The notes: generated by a model from the letters alone, not told the origin. DNA of 64,000 bases from DAOUJI01 sp965219565 (GCA_965219565.1 OZ244780.1:1116001-1180000); one strand, 5' to 3'. Counted from the first letter of the stretch, positions 25,906 through 34,755 are shown. Translations and numbers: made by a program.

Positions 25906-26820
25906 TTAGGTTAGAACTTGTTTCTCTTGGGCATTATCTACAGGGAGGGGGACTCCTTGGACTCTTAATTGGATACGGTAGAGGGACTCCATATCGGTGA
26001 TAAAAAGGGTCGTCAGGTCGTCTCCTCCCCAGCCGCAGTTGGTCGCTTGCGGCGATGCGGTCAATACCGTGCCAAGGTGTCTGCCAGAGGAGTCGATGAT
26101 CCAGATCCCTCCGGGTCCAGCACAGTAGATATTCCCTTCCACATCCACTTTCATGCCGTCGGGGACTCCTAGAAGGTCGCTGGTGAACTCGAAGAAAACG
26201 GGGCCGGTCTGTGGTTCTAGTGTCCCTAACGGCGTCACGTTAAATGCTCTGACGTGCCCCATGCGTGAGTCGTCGATGTACATCACGGTCTCATCGGGAG
26301 AGAAGGCCAGACCGTTTGGGGCCCAGAAGTCAGCAACCAATAAAGTAAGAGTGCCCAGGTCGGGGGTGACGCGGTACACGCCTAAATGGTCCAGCTGACG
26401 CTCCTCGAGAGGGACTCCTCCCCCGCGATCTGTGAAGTAGATGCTCCCGTCGGACTTCACCACCACATCGTTAGGCCGGTTTAACCGCAAGCCTTTGTAA
26501 CGGTTGGCCACCACAGTAATGCTGCCGTCTGGCTCAGTTCGTGTGACCCTGCGGGAGTCGCCTTCACATGCAATGAGCCGGCCCTTAAGATCCCGAGTCA
26601 ACCCGTTAGCCTGGTTGGTTGGCTCATGGAACACCGATATGCCTTCGCCGGGAGTCCACTTCATCCTGCGGTTGTTGCGGATGTCACTGTACAGCAGGTA
26701 ACCGGCCTCACGGTACCAAACTGGACCCTCCGCGGTGAGGTGTCCGGTACTAAGCCGCTCAAGGTCCTGGCCCGGGTCCAAAATTTGGTCCAGCTCCGGT
26801 GAACCGCGTTGGATAGCCAT
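25906..26820 (-). CDS. SMP-30/gluconolactonase-family protein
   Basis: A 304-residue six-bladed beta-propeller of the SMP-30/gluconolactonase/LRE family, calcium- or zinc-dependent lactone hydrolases. Typical motifs are A-E-G-P-V-W near residue 30, with the metal-binding Glu, and N-R-P-N-D-V-V-V near 117. Also present are A-P-N-G-L-A-F-S-P-D near 167 and V-P-D-G-M-K-V-D near 218. The metal ligands expected (Glu, Asn, Asn, Asp) are all seen. GGGAGG lies before the ATG. It is transcribed alone and divergently from the luciferase-like gene. It probably hydrolyses a sugar or other lactone in the cytoplasm. Confidence 0.88.
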   Translation of the reverse strand: MAIQRGSPELDQILDPGQDLERLSTGHLTAEGPVWYREAGYLLYSDIRNNRRMKWTPGEGISVFHEPTNQANGLTRDLKGRLIACEGDSRRVTRTEPDGSITVVANRYKGLRLNRPNDVVVKSDGSIYFTDRGGGVPLEERQLDHLGVYRVTPDLGTLTLLVADFWAPNGLAFSPDETVMYIDDSRMGHVRAFNVTPLGTLEPQTGPVFFEFTSDLLGVPDGMKVDVEGNIYCAGPGGIWIIDSSGRHLGTVLTASPQATNCGWGGDDLTTLFITDMESLYRIQLRVQGVPLPVDNAQEKQVLT

Positions 26821-27122
26821 AACGGCCTCCCTGGTGGTAATTTGTCAGCCGATGAGTTGGCAACATTCTAGCAACGTACGCGGAATAGCGGAACGATACT
26901 CACTGAGCTGTCCAGGCGCGAAGGAGTTCCTCCATTAGAACTAAACTAGACGTATACAATATGGCGGACCAGGGTAGGGGGCTGCCTCGGATTTGAGACC
27001 ATCGCATCTACCATCCCGACAATTCGGTCTATGGCAATTCTATACTCAAAACCAATGTTCTGCCACCATCACAGGGCGTCCTCGTCATGCTTGGCGGCAC
27101 CAGCCCGAATGGGACCATTGGT
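26821..27122. other. Divergent spacer, no gene seen
   Basis: This region separates the divergent SMP-30 and luciferase-like genes. No coding frame or RNA is recognised. The promoter of the rightward gene follows at 27123. Confidence 0.4.
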
Positions 27123-27152
27123 TTGACACCTTTTCGGGGCGCGGCCTATAAT
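27123..27152 (+). promoter_or_regulatory. Consensus sigma-70 promoter for the luciferase-like gene
   Basis: TTGACA (27123-27128) and TATAAT (27147-27152) are both perfect consensus hexamers separated by 18 bases. They lie about 40 bases before the ATG at 27194. No other pair this good was noticed in the window. Confidence 0.75.
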
Positions 27153-27193
27153 ACGGCTGGATTCAGTCCCCAAGTCCCCTTCCAGAGGCAGAG

Positions 27194-28387
27194 ATGATAA
27201 CCAAATTCGATAGCATGTACGCGGGCCACGTGGACATGGACAACCTCGGCTATGGCGGCACTGCCGTAAACGACCGCCGGTTCACCAACGAGCACTTGCT
27301 CACCGCCTTCGACAAAGGCGAGGCCATCGCCCAGACAATGGACCGCACGGGATACAACACCTTCTGGCTGGCGGAGCACCACTTCCAGCCCGAGGGGTAC
27401 GAGTGCCTTCCCAACATCATATTATATGCCCTCCACCTGGCCCACAAGACGACCAACATCAAGATAGGCTGCGCGTTCAATATAGCGCCCATGTGGCACC
27501 CATTGAGGCTGGCCGAGGACTTCGCCACGGTGGACTATCTCACGGGGGGAAGGGTCATATTCGGCGTGGGACGCGGCTACCACACCCGGGAGGTTGAGAC
27601 CTTCGGGGCTCCCTTGCGGGACCAGCCGGGCAACCGGGACCTCTTCGAGGAGCAGGTGGAGATAGTCTTGAAGGCTTTCAACGAGGAGTCCTTCTCCCAC
27701 CGGGGTAAGTACTACGAGATCCCTCCCCCAGTCACACCCTATCGGGGCTACACCCTGGAGAAACTCACCGTCGTCCCACGGCCGGTGAACAGGCCGGTGG
27801 AATGCTGGCAGGCGGTGCAAAGCGCCACCCGGCGGGGCCTGGACTTCATGGCCAAGCATGACATCAAGGGCATCATAGGAGGCGGCGTGTCCGAGGGCGG
27901 TGCGATGAGCACGGTGATGGAGGCCTTCAGGGATGCCCTGGTACGGGCCGGTCGCACCGACGCCCAGCTGGGAGAGGACATGTCCATCGGATTCCACTTC
28001 TTCATGGACGACTCCACGGAGAAGGCCATCCAGTCCGCCCGCAAGTACTATGAGGAGAACCTAAAGATGTTCGGGCCGCTGCGTCTGGTCCGTTCCCTGA
28101 CCGATGAGCAGATAGAGGTCATGTCCGACCCCAGGAGGGCGCCCCACGCCGGCTTGCCCAACATTGAGGTGGCCGTCCAGGGCGGGGGCTTCCTGGCCGG
28201 GTCTCCCGAGGAAATCACCGCCGCGATACAGGAAGTAGAGGAGAAGTACCCTGGGCTGGACCGGGTCGGCGTCGGCATGCCCGTTGGCACACCCCAGGGA
28301 GTGATGCTGGAGCAGCTGGGGCGGTTCGCCGCCGAGGTTATCCCCAAGTTCAGGGCCAGGGTGGAGGAGCCCATCCCCGCCGACTAG
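27194..28387 (+). CDS. LLM-class (luciferase-like) flavin-dependent oxidoreductase
   Basis: A 397-residue bacterial luciferase-like monooxygenase that uses reduced flavin (FMNH2 or F420H2). The TIM-barrel signature includes F-W-L-A-E-H-H-F near residue 55, then P-L-R-L-A-E-D-F-A-T-V-D and L-T-G-G-R-V-I-F-G-V-G-R-G-Y. A late G-S-P-E-E-I-T-A-A-I motif is also visible. Such enzymes oxidise organic compounds; SAR202-type Chloroflexota carry many paralogues. It has its own strong promoter and a hairpin terminator (28483-28518), so it is a single-gene unit. The stop lies inside the first copy of a 34-bp repeat. The substrate is unknown. Confidence 0.9.
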   Translation: MITKFDSMYAGHVDMDNLGYGGTAVNDRRFTNEHLLTAFDKGEAIAQTMDRTGYNTFWLAEHHFQPEGYECLPNIILYALHLAHKTTNIKIGCAFNIAPMWHPLRLAEDFATVDYLTGGRVIFGVGRGYHTREVETFGAPLRDQPGNRDLFEEQVEIVLKAFNEESFSHRGKYYEIPPPVTPYRGYTLEKLTVVPRPVNRPVECWQAVQSATRRGLDFMAKHDIKGIIGGGVSEGGAMSTVMEAFRDALVRAGRTDAQLGEDMSIGFHFFMDDSTEKAIQSARKYYEENLKMFGPLRLVRSLTDEQIEVMSDPRRAPHAGLPNIEVAVQGGGFLAGSPEEITAAIQEVEEKYPGLDRVGVGMPVGTPQGVMLEQLGRFAAEVIPKFRARVEEPIPAD

Positions 28388-28450
28388 CTCCTCACCCCCG
28401 GCCCCTCTCCCTGAGGACTAGCTCCTCACCCCCGGCCCCTCTCCCTGAGA
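28383..28450 (+). repeat. Two tandem 34-bp C-rich repeats at the end of the luciferase-like gene
   Basis: Units 28383-28416 and 28417-28450 are identical except for the last base. Each reads ACTAGCTCCTCACCCCCGGC and continues with a C-rich end. The first unit includes the stop codon of the upstream gene. The length and composition suggest recent slippage or a dispersed C-rich repeat. Confidence 0.8.
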
Positions 28451-28482
28451 TAGAGGGGTGGTACCGGCCTTGCTGGGTGTAT

Positions 28483-28518
28483 CGGGCCCCCGGCATCTAT
28501 TAGGACGCCGGGGGCCCG
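28483..28518 (+). terminator. Strong GC hairpin, probable terminator
   Basis: CGGGCCCCCGGC (28483-28494) pairs perfectly over 12 bases with GCCGGGGGCCCG (28507-28518) around a 12-base loop. It is only about 95 bases past the luciferase-like gene. No long T-run follows, so it may be a weak intrinsic terminator or an mRNA-stabilising hairpin. Confidence 0.6.
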
Positions 28519-28682
28519 GCTCTTGGACCCCTTGAACGTTCACCTGGTTCTCCAAGGATATGTTACCGGAGAGCTTCCCACCCTACAGACTTGCAAATAA
28601 TCTATATCAGATATATAAATATGGCCCTCCAGAGCGGGAACCCGATTTATCAATGGGGCATCATGGTGAAAGGAGGGCTGCC

Positions 28683-28983
28683 ATGTATGTCAGGACGATC
28701 TGGGGGGAAAGCTCAGGCGGGGAAGTTGGGAAGAGTATTCCAGGATCTATCACGAGACGGTGGACGACATCACCAAGGATACCAAGGGGTTGTGCGGCCG
28801 CCAGCTCCTGCGCAGCACCGAAAACCCCGGCGAGGGTCTTTCCGTCACCATGTAGGACAACCTGGACGACCTGCGCTCCTATGACAGAGCGCCGGGCGGC
28901 AGGAAGCTACCAGGAAAGTCGAGCACCTTCACCCCGGGGACTACTGGGTGCGCATCTTCGAGGTGGAATCGGCGAGTCCCTAG
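28683..28983 (+). pseudogene. Antibiotic biosynthesis monooxygenase-like (ABM) gene, broken
   Basis: The ATG at 28683 opens M-Y-V-R-T-I-W-G-E, typical of small ABM/dimeric-barrel proteins. After a frameshift near 28735 the next frame continues Y-S-R-I-Y-H-E-T-V-D-D-I and R-Q-L-L-R-S-T-E-N-P. A TAG replaces an expected tryptophan before D-N-L-D-D-L. A last shift gives G-D-Y-W-V-R-I-F-E-V-E-S to a TAG at 28981. At least two frameshifts and one stop make it non-functional. A GGAGG-type site precedes the start. Confidence 0.7.
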
Positions 28984-29167
28984 GCAACCTTGCTATCAGT
29001 TCGACCGCTGCGCCAGGAGTTATGTAGCTGCCCCGGCGCACCGGTCGATTTACACCGAGATACCAATGGCGTCAGCCCGCCGGTCGGCCCGTGTTGGCGG
29101 ACCGGGATACTTGTAATAAGTTTGTGTTACGGGACATCCGACTGAGCGTCGCAGGACGGAGGGGCAC

Positions 29168-29265
29168 ATGACTACGTCCAACGAGCGCTTCCAGAAGGGA
29201 CTTGTACCGGATCACCACCGAATGCCTCTACGGTTCCATCTGGAGCCGGCCTTGGCTGGATGTTA
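29168..29265 (+). pseudogene. Carboxymuconolactone decarboxylase-like (CMD) remnant
   Basis: After a GGAGGGGCAC site the ATG at 29168 opens M-T-T-S-N-E-R-F-Q-K-G. In a shifted frame it is followed by T-T-E-C-L-Y-G-S-I-W-S-R-P-W-L-D. These are parts of the CMD / AhpD-like fold, where E-R-F-x-x-G precedes the W-x-R-P-x-L-D motif. The intervening 30-40 residues are deleted, and so is the C-terminal half. It is a short remnant. Confidence 0.55.
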
Positions 29266-29304
29266 ACCTACATTGCACCGGAGGAGTTGGCCCCGGACCC
29301 CTCC

Positions 29305-29640
29305 CTAGTCCCCAATCGGTATGGACACCATAGTACGCGTACCACCGACGCCCCGGGATGTATGTCCCTCGCCCGACAGGTCGTCTGTCAGCAGGATGTC
29401 TCCAGGGCCGAATGTGCGGACGGTGCCGTCGCCGATGGCGATCTCAACGTGGCCGGTCAGTGTAATGACGAACATACGCCGGGGGGCGGTGTGCCAGTCG
29501 AGGAAGTAGTCGTCAGGTGCGCGGCGGAATACCATTTCGCCGCCGGCCTGGAGAAGGAAGCTTTGGGTTTCACCCTCAGGTATGGGCAGATCCTCGAAAT
29601 GGGACCTTCCATCGTCCCCGGTGTAGATTCTCACGATCAT
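29305..29640 (-). CDS. Cupin-domain protein, copy 1
   Basis: A 111-residue single cupin barrel. Cupin motif 1 is degenerate (D-Y-F-L-D-W-H-T-A-P, R-R-M-F-V-I-T-L-T-G). Motif 2 is G-P-G-D-I-L-L-T-D-D-L-S-G-E-G-H-T. A histidine in each motif could bind a metal. It is paralogous to the protein at 57088-57423 (same length, same I-V/L-R-x-Y-T-G-x-D-G-x-S-H-F-E start). Both copies sit next to peptide-transporter genes. Cupins of this size can be metal-dependent dioxygenases, isomerases or binding proteins; the function is not known. Confidence 0.85.
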   Translation of the reverse strand: MIVRIYTGDDGRSHFEDLPIPEGETQSFLLQAGGEMVFRRAPDDYFLDWHTAPRRMFVITLTGHVEIAIGDGTVRTFGPGDILLTDDLSGEGHTSRGVGGTRTMVSIPIGD

Positions 29641-30089
29641 GCGGGCTACCTCCTTGGTCTATGGTTCCTAGCTGGCTGCGCAGATGCTGTCCCGCCTGGG
29701 TTCTTGGGATGGGAGAAATTTAGGAGGATGCCTGGACTTCGTCAAGGCCACCATGGTGGGGACCTATCGGGGTAGTCCCTTGTTTCCACGCTTAGCCCAG
29801 TTTTCCGATCTGCACCGGTCCGGGTTAGTCCGGTGGGATGAGAGGAGTGTATTCCCGTCCCCGGAAGCCTGTCAACGATCATTTGCTCGGCCTCCAGGTG
29901 CGAGTTTGCCCTTCCCCGGCTTGTTCGACCGCCATTCATCGTCATCATGGGTCACGGTGAGCCACGGAGTCTGTTACGGAGAGAGCATTAATCCCTGGTA
30001 CCCACACGCCGCCACCTCGAAGTGGCTTCTTCCGCTAGACAGGCGCCAGACACAACCGAGCGATACCTCCATCGACCGTCTACTCAAGC
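29641..30089. other. Spacer with eroded insertion-sequence DNA
   Basis: No intact gene is present. A block at 29816-29880 is about 74% identical to 39691-39755, beside the IS256 remnant. Fragments of a transposase continue out of frame from 30090. It is best read as decayed insertion-sequence sequence. Confidence 0.45.
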
Positions 30090-30270
30090 CCTACCGCCGT
30101 CGAAGTCCCAGTGGGCCATCCTGGGAGCAGAGCAACCGGATCACTGCCTTCCGATGGTAGCCGGTCACCATCACAGTCTCATCCAGAATCTGGCCCTTCT
30201 CTGTGCAACTTCCCTTCATGTACCTAACTCGAATCGCTTCTATGTACTCTTTCACACCGCCTCGCGTCAT
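30090..30270 (-). mobile_element. Transposase/integrase N-terminal remnant (ISNCY-like)
   Basis: From an ATG at 30270 the minus strand reads M-T-R-G-G-V-K-E-Y-I-E-A-I-R-V-R-Y, then E-K-G-Q-I-L-D-E-T-V-M-V-T-G-Y-H-R-K-A-V-I-R-L-L (motif divided by short gaps). This pattern (R-x-E-Y-x-x-x-x-R-x-R-Y ... L-D-E-F ... T-G-Y-x-R-K-x-A-I-R-L-L) is the N-terminus of ISNCY-type transposases. A stop and frameshift follow at once, and the catalytic core is absent. GGTAACACTT, possibly the element end, occurs just outside at 30281. Confidence 0.6.
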
Positions 30271-30352
30271 GCCACCTCCCGGTAACACTTATTGGCAAGG
30301 CAACGATACCCACTTGCTTGGGTAACACTTTTTAAAGAGTCCATTCGGATTA

Positions 30353-30382
30353 TTGACAAACATTAGGGCCTTCTGCTATAGA
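30353..30382 (+). promoter_or_regulatory. Promoter of the peptide-binding lipoprotein gene
   Basis: TTGACA (30353-30358) is followed after 18 bases by TATAGA (30377-30382). It lies about 80 bases before the start at 30465 and faces it. The hexamers are close to consensus, suggesting vigilant or constitutive expression. Confidence 0.6.
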
Positions 30383-30464
30383 TGAGGGTGTTCTTGCGAA
30401 CCCACCTACTCAATCTACAGGGAATCACCGGTAACAACCCGATCATACTCGGAGGGTGAAGAAC

Positions 30465-32504
30465 ATGTTACGATGGCGCAGTTGGCTTATTCCTGGCGTG
30501 GTTGCGGCGTTCTTATTGGTGGTCGCTGCCGCGTGTGGTACCGATGACCCAACCCCGCAGCCAACCCCAACTCCGGTAGACGTTTCAGGGGTCGTGCAGC
30601 AGGCGATTACTAACGCTTTGGCGGCTGTGCCGGCGGGGGTGTCAGCCGACGATGTCGCGAAGGCGGTTCAGGCGGCCCTGGCCGCCCAACCCGGGGTTAC
30701 TGACGATGTCGCGAAGGCGGTTCAGGCGGCCCTGGCCGCCCAACCCGGGGTTACTGCGGAGGAGGTATCGGCCGCCATCGCCAAAGCCCTGGAGGCCCAG
30801 CCTGAAGGAATCACTCAATCGGACGTCGAGAAGGCCATCGGAAAAGCACTCGTACAGGTACTTCCCACGGCTACTCCCCTCCCCGGGGCCGCCATGATGG
30901 TGCCCATTCGGGGCGGCATCGTCCCCATACAGACTACCAGCGCTCCAGAGCCCGTATATATTCTGGGCTCAGGCACCCTTGGTGGGGTAAATCAAGCCCT
31001 GGCCGGTATGGTCAACCAGCTCGTCGAGTTTGATCCCGAAACCGCAGACGTCCTCGATCTCAGACCCGACCTGGCCGAAAGCTGGACCATTTCGTCCGAC
31101 GGCCGCACCTACACCTTAAAGATCCGTCAGGGTGTGCGGTTCCACAATGGAGATCCCCTCACCATGGACGACATCCTGTTTAGCTACACGTCCCAGATGT
31201 CCCCCAGCGACAGCGAATTCGAATTAGTGAAGGAAGCGACTAAGGGCGTTGCTGGGAACCTGGCCAGGAGGGCAGCAGATTTTATAGATGATTGGAGTCG
31301 GGACGTCACGGCTCTGGATGAAAATACTCTGGTATTCAGGCTCAACAGGCCCGGCCCACATTTCCTCACTGTCATGGGCCAGAACCATCTTCATGTCTTG
31401 CAAAAGAAGTTTGTCGAGGAGGGGAAGCTGCATAAGTTCGCGAACCCGGAGACCCTCAATGGCACGGGGCCCTACCAGTTGGGTAACTACAACAGGGACG
31501 TAGTAACCAGTTGGGAGAGGAACGACCGGTACTGGAGGTCAGGCACCCCCCACCTTGATGGTATTGACGTATTCATTATAACGGACGCCAGTCGGGTCGC
31601 AGCGGCCTACAAGACACGCCAGGTCCTGCTGTCCGCGAACATTACAACGGGCCTGTCTATTCCCTCGGCAAAGCAGCTAGAAAAGGACCTGGGGGACCAG
31701 GCAACCGTCTCCTATGCTGGGCCCGCTTATGTTAGCGGCATCGTCATGAATGCCGACAATAAGCCCTGGGACGACCCCCGTTCCCGGAAGGCTATGAACC
31801 TGATCATTGACCGGCAATCCATGATAGATATTGTGAGCGAGGGAGCTTACGTGATAGGCACTCAGCTTCCTTGCGGGTTCAACTGGACTTTCTCCTGTGA
31901 AGACGCTCTGCAAATGCCAGGTTTCCGGCAGTTGGACGGCAAGAAACACCCTGATGACATCGCCCAAGCCCAGAAGCTTTTTGAGGAGCTCGGGCTTGGC
32001 TCTGGAAGCAAGGTCGATATAGGCTGTGCAACTTCCGCCTCACGGTGTGATTATGCGGTAGTATTGAAGCAGCAGTTTGAGGACCGCCTGGGCTGGGATG
32101 TGACCGTAAACGGGGTCGAGTCCAGCGTGGCTAACGAACAATTGGACACAAGGAATTACAAAGACATCTACATAGCACTGACAAGTGCCAGCCCACCTAT
32201 CCCCGATATATCGCTCGGGAATCACGGGGAGGGGAACGAAAACCACTCGCTCCGTGTTGGGGTCTATAACGAGGAGGCCGATAAAGTGTTGAAGGAGCTT
32301 GTGGGGACTCAAGACATCGCCAGGCAGCGAGAGCTAGCCCTCAAGGCCAATAACCTTCTCATAGAGGACAGCGTTCATCCCTACCTCTTCTTTGTTCAGT
32401 CGGCCTTTATCAAGGACAAGGTGATACAGGGCGTCCATGTCCCTGGCGTATACTTGACTTACGCGAAATGGGATCATATCTGGTGCGATCCAGAGTGTAA
32501 ATGA
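30465..32504 (+). CDS. Peptide-binding lipoprotein, ABC transporter family 5 (with repeat linker)
   Basis: A protein of about 679 residues, starting at the ATG at 30465, 9 bases after GGAGG. The signal peptide ends V-A-A-A-C, so it is a lipoprotein. After a P-T-P linker come three tandem 18-20 residue helical repeats (D-D-V-A-K-A-V-Q-A-A-L-A-A-Q-P-G-V-T); the first two are identical in DNA. The SBP_bac_5 core follows: V-R-F-H-N-G-D-P-L-T-M-D-D-I, then G-T-G-P-Y-Q-L and K-A-M-N-L-I-I-D-R. It ends W-C-D-P-E-C-K, matching the paralogue at 60629. It should deliver peptides or similar solutes to the convergent permeases at 32821-34755. Confidence 0.92.
   Translation: MLRWRSWLIPGVVAAFLLVVAAACGTDDPTPQPTPTPVDVSGVVQQAITNALAAVPAGVSADDVAKAVQAALAAQPGVTDDVAKAVQAALAAQPGVTAEEVSAAIAKALEAQPEGITQSDVEKAIGKALVQVLPTATPLPGAAMMVPIRGGIVPIQTTSAPEPVYILGSGTLGGVNQALAGMVNQLVEFDPETADVLDLRPDLAESWTISSDGRTYTLKIRQGVRFHNGDPLTMDDILFSYTSQMSPSDSEFELVKEATKGVAGNLARRAADFIDDWSRDVTALDENTLVFRLNRPGPHFLTVMGQNHLHVLQKKFVEEGKLHKFANPETLNGTGPYQLGNYNRDVVTSWERNDRYWRSGTPHLDGIDVFIITDASRVAAAYKTRQVLLSANITTGLSIPSAKQLEKDLGDQATVSYAGPAYVSGIVMNADNKPWDDPRSRKAMNLIIDRQSMIDIVSEGAYVIGTQLPCGFNWTFSCEDALQMPGFRQLDGKKHPDDIAQAQKLFEELGLGSGSKVDIGCATSASRCDYAVVLKQQFEDRLGWDVTVNGVESSVANEQLDTRNYKDIYIALTSASPPIPDISLGNHGEGNENHSLRVGVYNEEADKVLKELVGTQDIARQRELALKANNLLIEDSVHPYLFFVQSAFIKDKVIQGVHVPGVYLTYAKWDHIWCDPECK
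30648..30755 (+). repeat. Perfect 54-bp tandem duplication inside the binding-protein gene
   Basis: Copies 30648-30701 and 30702-30755 are identical and in frame, each encoding 18 residues of a helical linker. A third, diverged unit follows (A-E-E-V-S-A-A-I-A-K-A-L). The perfect identity implies recent duplication and likely length variation between strains. Confidence 0.9.
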
Positions 32505-32564
32505 GTTCCCAACCGCGCCATTTGAGAAGGCAGATCTAGGGACTGCTGAAAATCCTTTAGCGCC

Positions 32565-32602
32565 GACCCCCTGTGCCCCCTTCCATAGGGACACAGGGGG
32601 TC
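32565..32602 (+). terminator. Rho-independent terminator after the binding-protein gene
   Basis: GACCCCCTGTG (32565-32575) pairs perfectly with CACAGGGGGTC (32592-32602) and is followed by CTTTTAT. It is 60 bases past the stop of the lipoprotein gene. Confidence 0.8.
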
Positions 32603-32820
32603 CTTTTATGGAGGCGGTGTCACGAGGCAATTGGATCTGAGGACAAGGCCTCTGGGACGCTGGGGCAAGCCCTCAGGCTCCTGGGTCCGTCCCAGGTTAC
32701 ATCTGCATTCCCCAATTATTTCAACGGCCGACTGGAGCGGGCACTCGGGAGAGCTGCAGCTAAGTTAGAATCCGGAACAACCCGCCTTTTTCAGGAAGAG
32801 GAGCGCAGGGCGGTGTCTGG

Positions 32821-33765
32821 CTAGCTAGCACCACGGAGCCGGGGATCCAGTGCGTCGCGCAGCGAGTCTCCCAGGAGGTTCCAGGAGTACACCACTACGG
32901 CTATCGCCAGCCCGGGAAAGATCGCCAGATACGGAGCGACTCCTTGGTATTGTTGCGTGGCTCCTCTGAGCATGCTGCCCCATGACGGGACGTCTGGGCC
33001 CACTCCGAAGCCGAGGAAGCTGAGGCCCGCCTCCGCGATGATGGCTATGGCCATGTAGAAGGTGACGGCCACGATCCAGATGGCCATTACATTGGGGATC
33101 ATGTGCCGCATTATGATGCGCAGGCTTCCGGCGCCGACGGCCCGGGCGGCCAGTACATAGTCCATCTCGTTGATGGCCAGTCCCTGAGAGCGGACGATCC
33201 TCACATTACTGGGGATGAACCCTATGGTCAGTGCGACGATGACCTTATTAATAGGGTCAGTCAGTAGTGCTAGGTCGGCTGTGCTCAATGCGGTCATCAG
33301 CGCTAGGGCCAGGACCAGGTAAGGGAAGGCTATCATGGCGTCGACCAGCCTCTGTACCAGCAGGTCAGTAATGCCTCCGTAGTAGGCGCTGGCCACCCCT
33401 ATGAGCGCCCCTATGGTACAACCGACAAAGGCGCTAATCAGCCCTACTCTGAGGGAGATCCTGGCGCCCGAGACGAGCCGGCTGAACACATCGCGTCCCA
33501 GCTCATCGGTTCCGAACAGGTTCTCGCTGCTAGGAGGGGCGTACGTGTTGGGTGGGTCTGTAGGAATACGATAGGGATCTTGGGTCCGTATTAGAGGGGC
33601 AAATATCGCAACGATGACCAGGAGAAGGGCAATTGTGGCCCCCATGCCGCCCAGGGGCTTCTGTCTGAAAAAGTCGAGGATGGGGTACCAGATGGGGGGG
33701 GTTGGACGCAGTCTATCGAAGCCCGGTTCTCGCCAAACCTCCTGAGCTTCGGTTTGCTCACTCAT
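32821..33765 (-). CDS. Peptide ABC transporter permease, DppC/OppC type
   Basis: A 314-residue inner-membrane permease of the binding-protein-dependent family. The N-terminal OppC domain (F-F-R-Q-K-P-L-G, one helix) is followed by F-G-T-D-E-L-G-R-D-V-F-S-R. Five more helices come next. The cytoplasmic EAA loop is seen as A-A-R-A-V-G-A-G-S-L-R-I-I-M-R-H-M-I-P-N, the contact site for the ATPase. It ends with D-P-R-L-R-G. It lies 30 bases after the DppB-type gene and forms its heterodimer partner. It converges on the binding-protein gene. No ATPase gene (DppD/DppF) is in this cluster. Confidence 0.92.
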   Translation of the reverse strand: MSEQTEAQEVWREPGFDRLRPTPPIWYPILDFFRQKPLGGMGATIALLLVIVAIFAPLIRTQDPYRIPTDPPNTYAPPSSENLFGTDELGRDVFSRLVSGARISLRVGLISAFVGCTIGALIGVASAYYGGITDLLVQRLVDAMIAFPYLVLALALMTALSTADLALLTDPINKVIVALTIGFIPSNVRIVRSQGLAINEMDYVLAARAVGAGSLRIIMRHMIPNVMAIWIVAVTFYMAIAIIAEAGLSFLGFGVGPDVPSWGSMLRGATQQYQGVAPYLAIFPGLAIAVVVYSWNLLGDSLRDALDPRLRGAS

Positions 33766-33795
33766 CGCTAATCAGCCTCCCGGACTCCGTCGCCG

Positions 33796-34755
33796 TCAGG
33801 TGTACCGGATCCGTGGGTTCAACCACGCGTAGAGCACGTCCACCATAAGGTTCAGCGCCAGGACCACCAAAGTGAGAACTATTACGATCGCCTGGACTTG
33901 AGGATAGTCCCGGGTTCCAATAGCTGAAATCAAGAGAAACCCCATTCCCGGGATGATGAAGATGGCCTCGATAATTATGGTCCCGCCCAAAAGGGATCCG
34001 AACTGCAAGCCGGAGATGGTGAGGACCGGTAACAACGAGTTCTTTAAGGCATGGCGCCCGACAACCGCCTTCTCGGCAAGCCCTTTGGAGCGGGCGGTTC
34101 GGATGTAATCTTCCCTCAACACCTCCAGGGTAGCCGAGCGGGTTATTCGTGCCATGAAGGCCATGTTACTCGTGGCCAGGACCAAGGCTGGGAAGATCAG
34201 CTGCTGGAGATTAGTCAGAGGCTTGTCCCATAAGCTTTCGTAGCCCAGGGGAGGGGCCCAGTCAAAGTAGTTTGAGAGTATATAAATCACTAGGACGCCG
34301 AGCCAGAAATTGGGTACGGCGATGCCGCTGATAGTGATCACGCGTCCGAGATAGTCTGGCCAGGTGTCCTGGTTGACGGCCGACAGCACTCCCACGGGCA
34401 CGGCCACCACGACCGAGATCAGGAGAGCGAGCACTGCCAGCTCGAGGGTTACTGGAAACTTGTACCTCAGGTCAGTCCACACCGGAGCCTCATAGGTAAG
34501 GGAGTCCCCAAAGTCGAGGTGGACGATACCCCACAACCACGTTCCATACTGCACGATCAGGGGCCTGTCAGTCCCCATAGAGGCCCGTACTTTCGCCACG
34601 TCTTCGGGCGTGTACCGGCCTTGGCCCTCAAATCCCGCGAGCTTATTGATCGCGGGGTCTCCCGGGACCAGCCGCAGGATTACAAAGATCAGGGTGACCA
34701 CGAGAAACATCGTCGGTATGAATAGGAGGACCCGTTTAACTATGTAGGCCTGCAT
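33796..34755 (-). CDS. Peptide ABC transporter permease, DppB/OppB type
   Basis: A 319-residue permease subunit. The start M-Q-A-Y-I-V-K-R-V-L-L-F-I-P-T is shared almost exactly with the protein at 55053, which fixes the start at 34755. The frame runs open further upstream, but that part is not homologous. Family motifs are V-I-L-R-L-V-P-G-D-P-A, then L-D-F-G-D-S-L, P-N-F-W-L-G-V and the EAA loop R-T-A-R-S-K-G-L. The end W-L-N-P-R-I-R-Y is typical. It is first of a two-gene unit with the DppC-type gene. Confidence 0.92.
   Translation of the reverse strand: MQAYIVKRVLLFIPTMFLVVTLIFVILRLVPGDPAINKLAGFEGQGRYTPEDVAKVRASMGTDRPLIVQYGTWLWGIVHLDFGDSLTYEAPVWTDLRYKFPVTLELAVLALLISVVVAVPVGVLSAVNQDTWPDYLGRVITISGIAVPNFWLGVLVIYILSNYFDWAPPLGYESLWDKPLTNLQQLIFPALVLATSNMAFMARITRSATLEVLREDYIRTARSKGLAEKAVVGRHALKNSLLPVLTISGLQFGSLLGGTIIIEAIFIIPGMGFLLISAIGTRDYPQVQAIVIVLTLVVLALNLMVDVLYAWLNPRIRYT

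Noticed and set aside
28483..28518. GC hairpin considered as an attachment site or riboswitch
   Set aside because: It is a simple perfect stem just after a gene end, best explained as a terminator or stabiliser.
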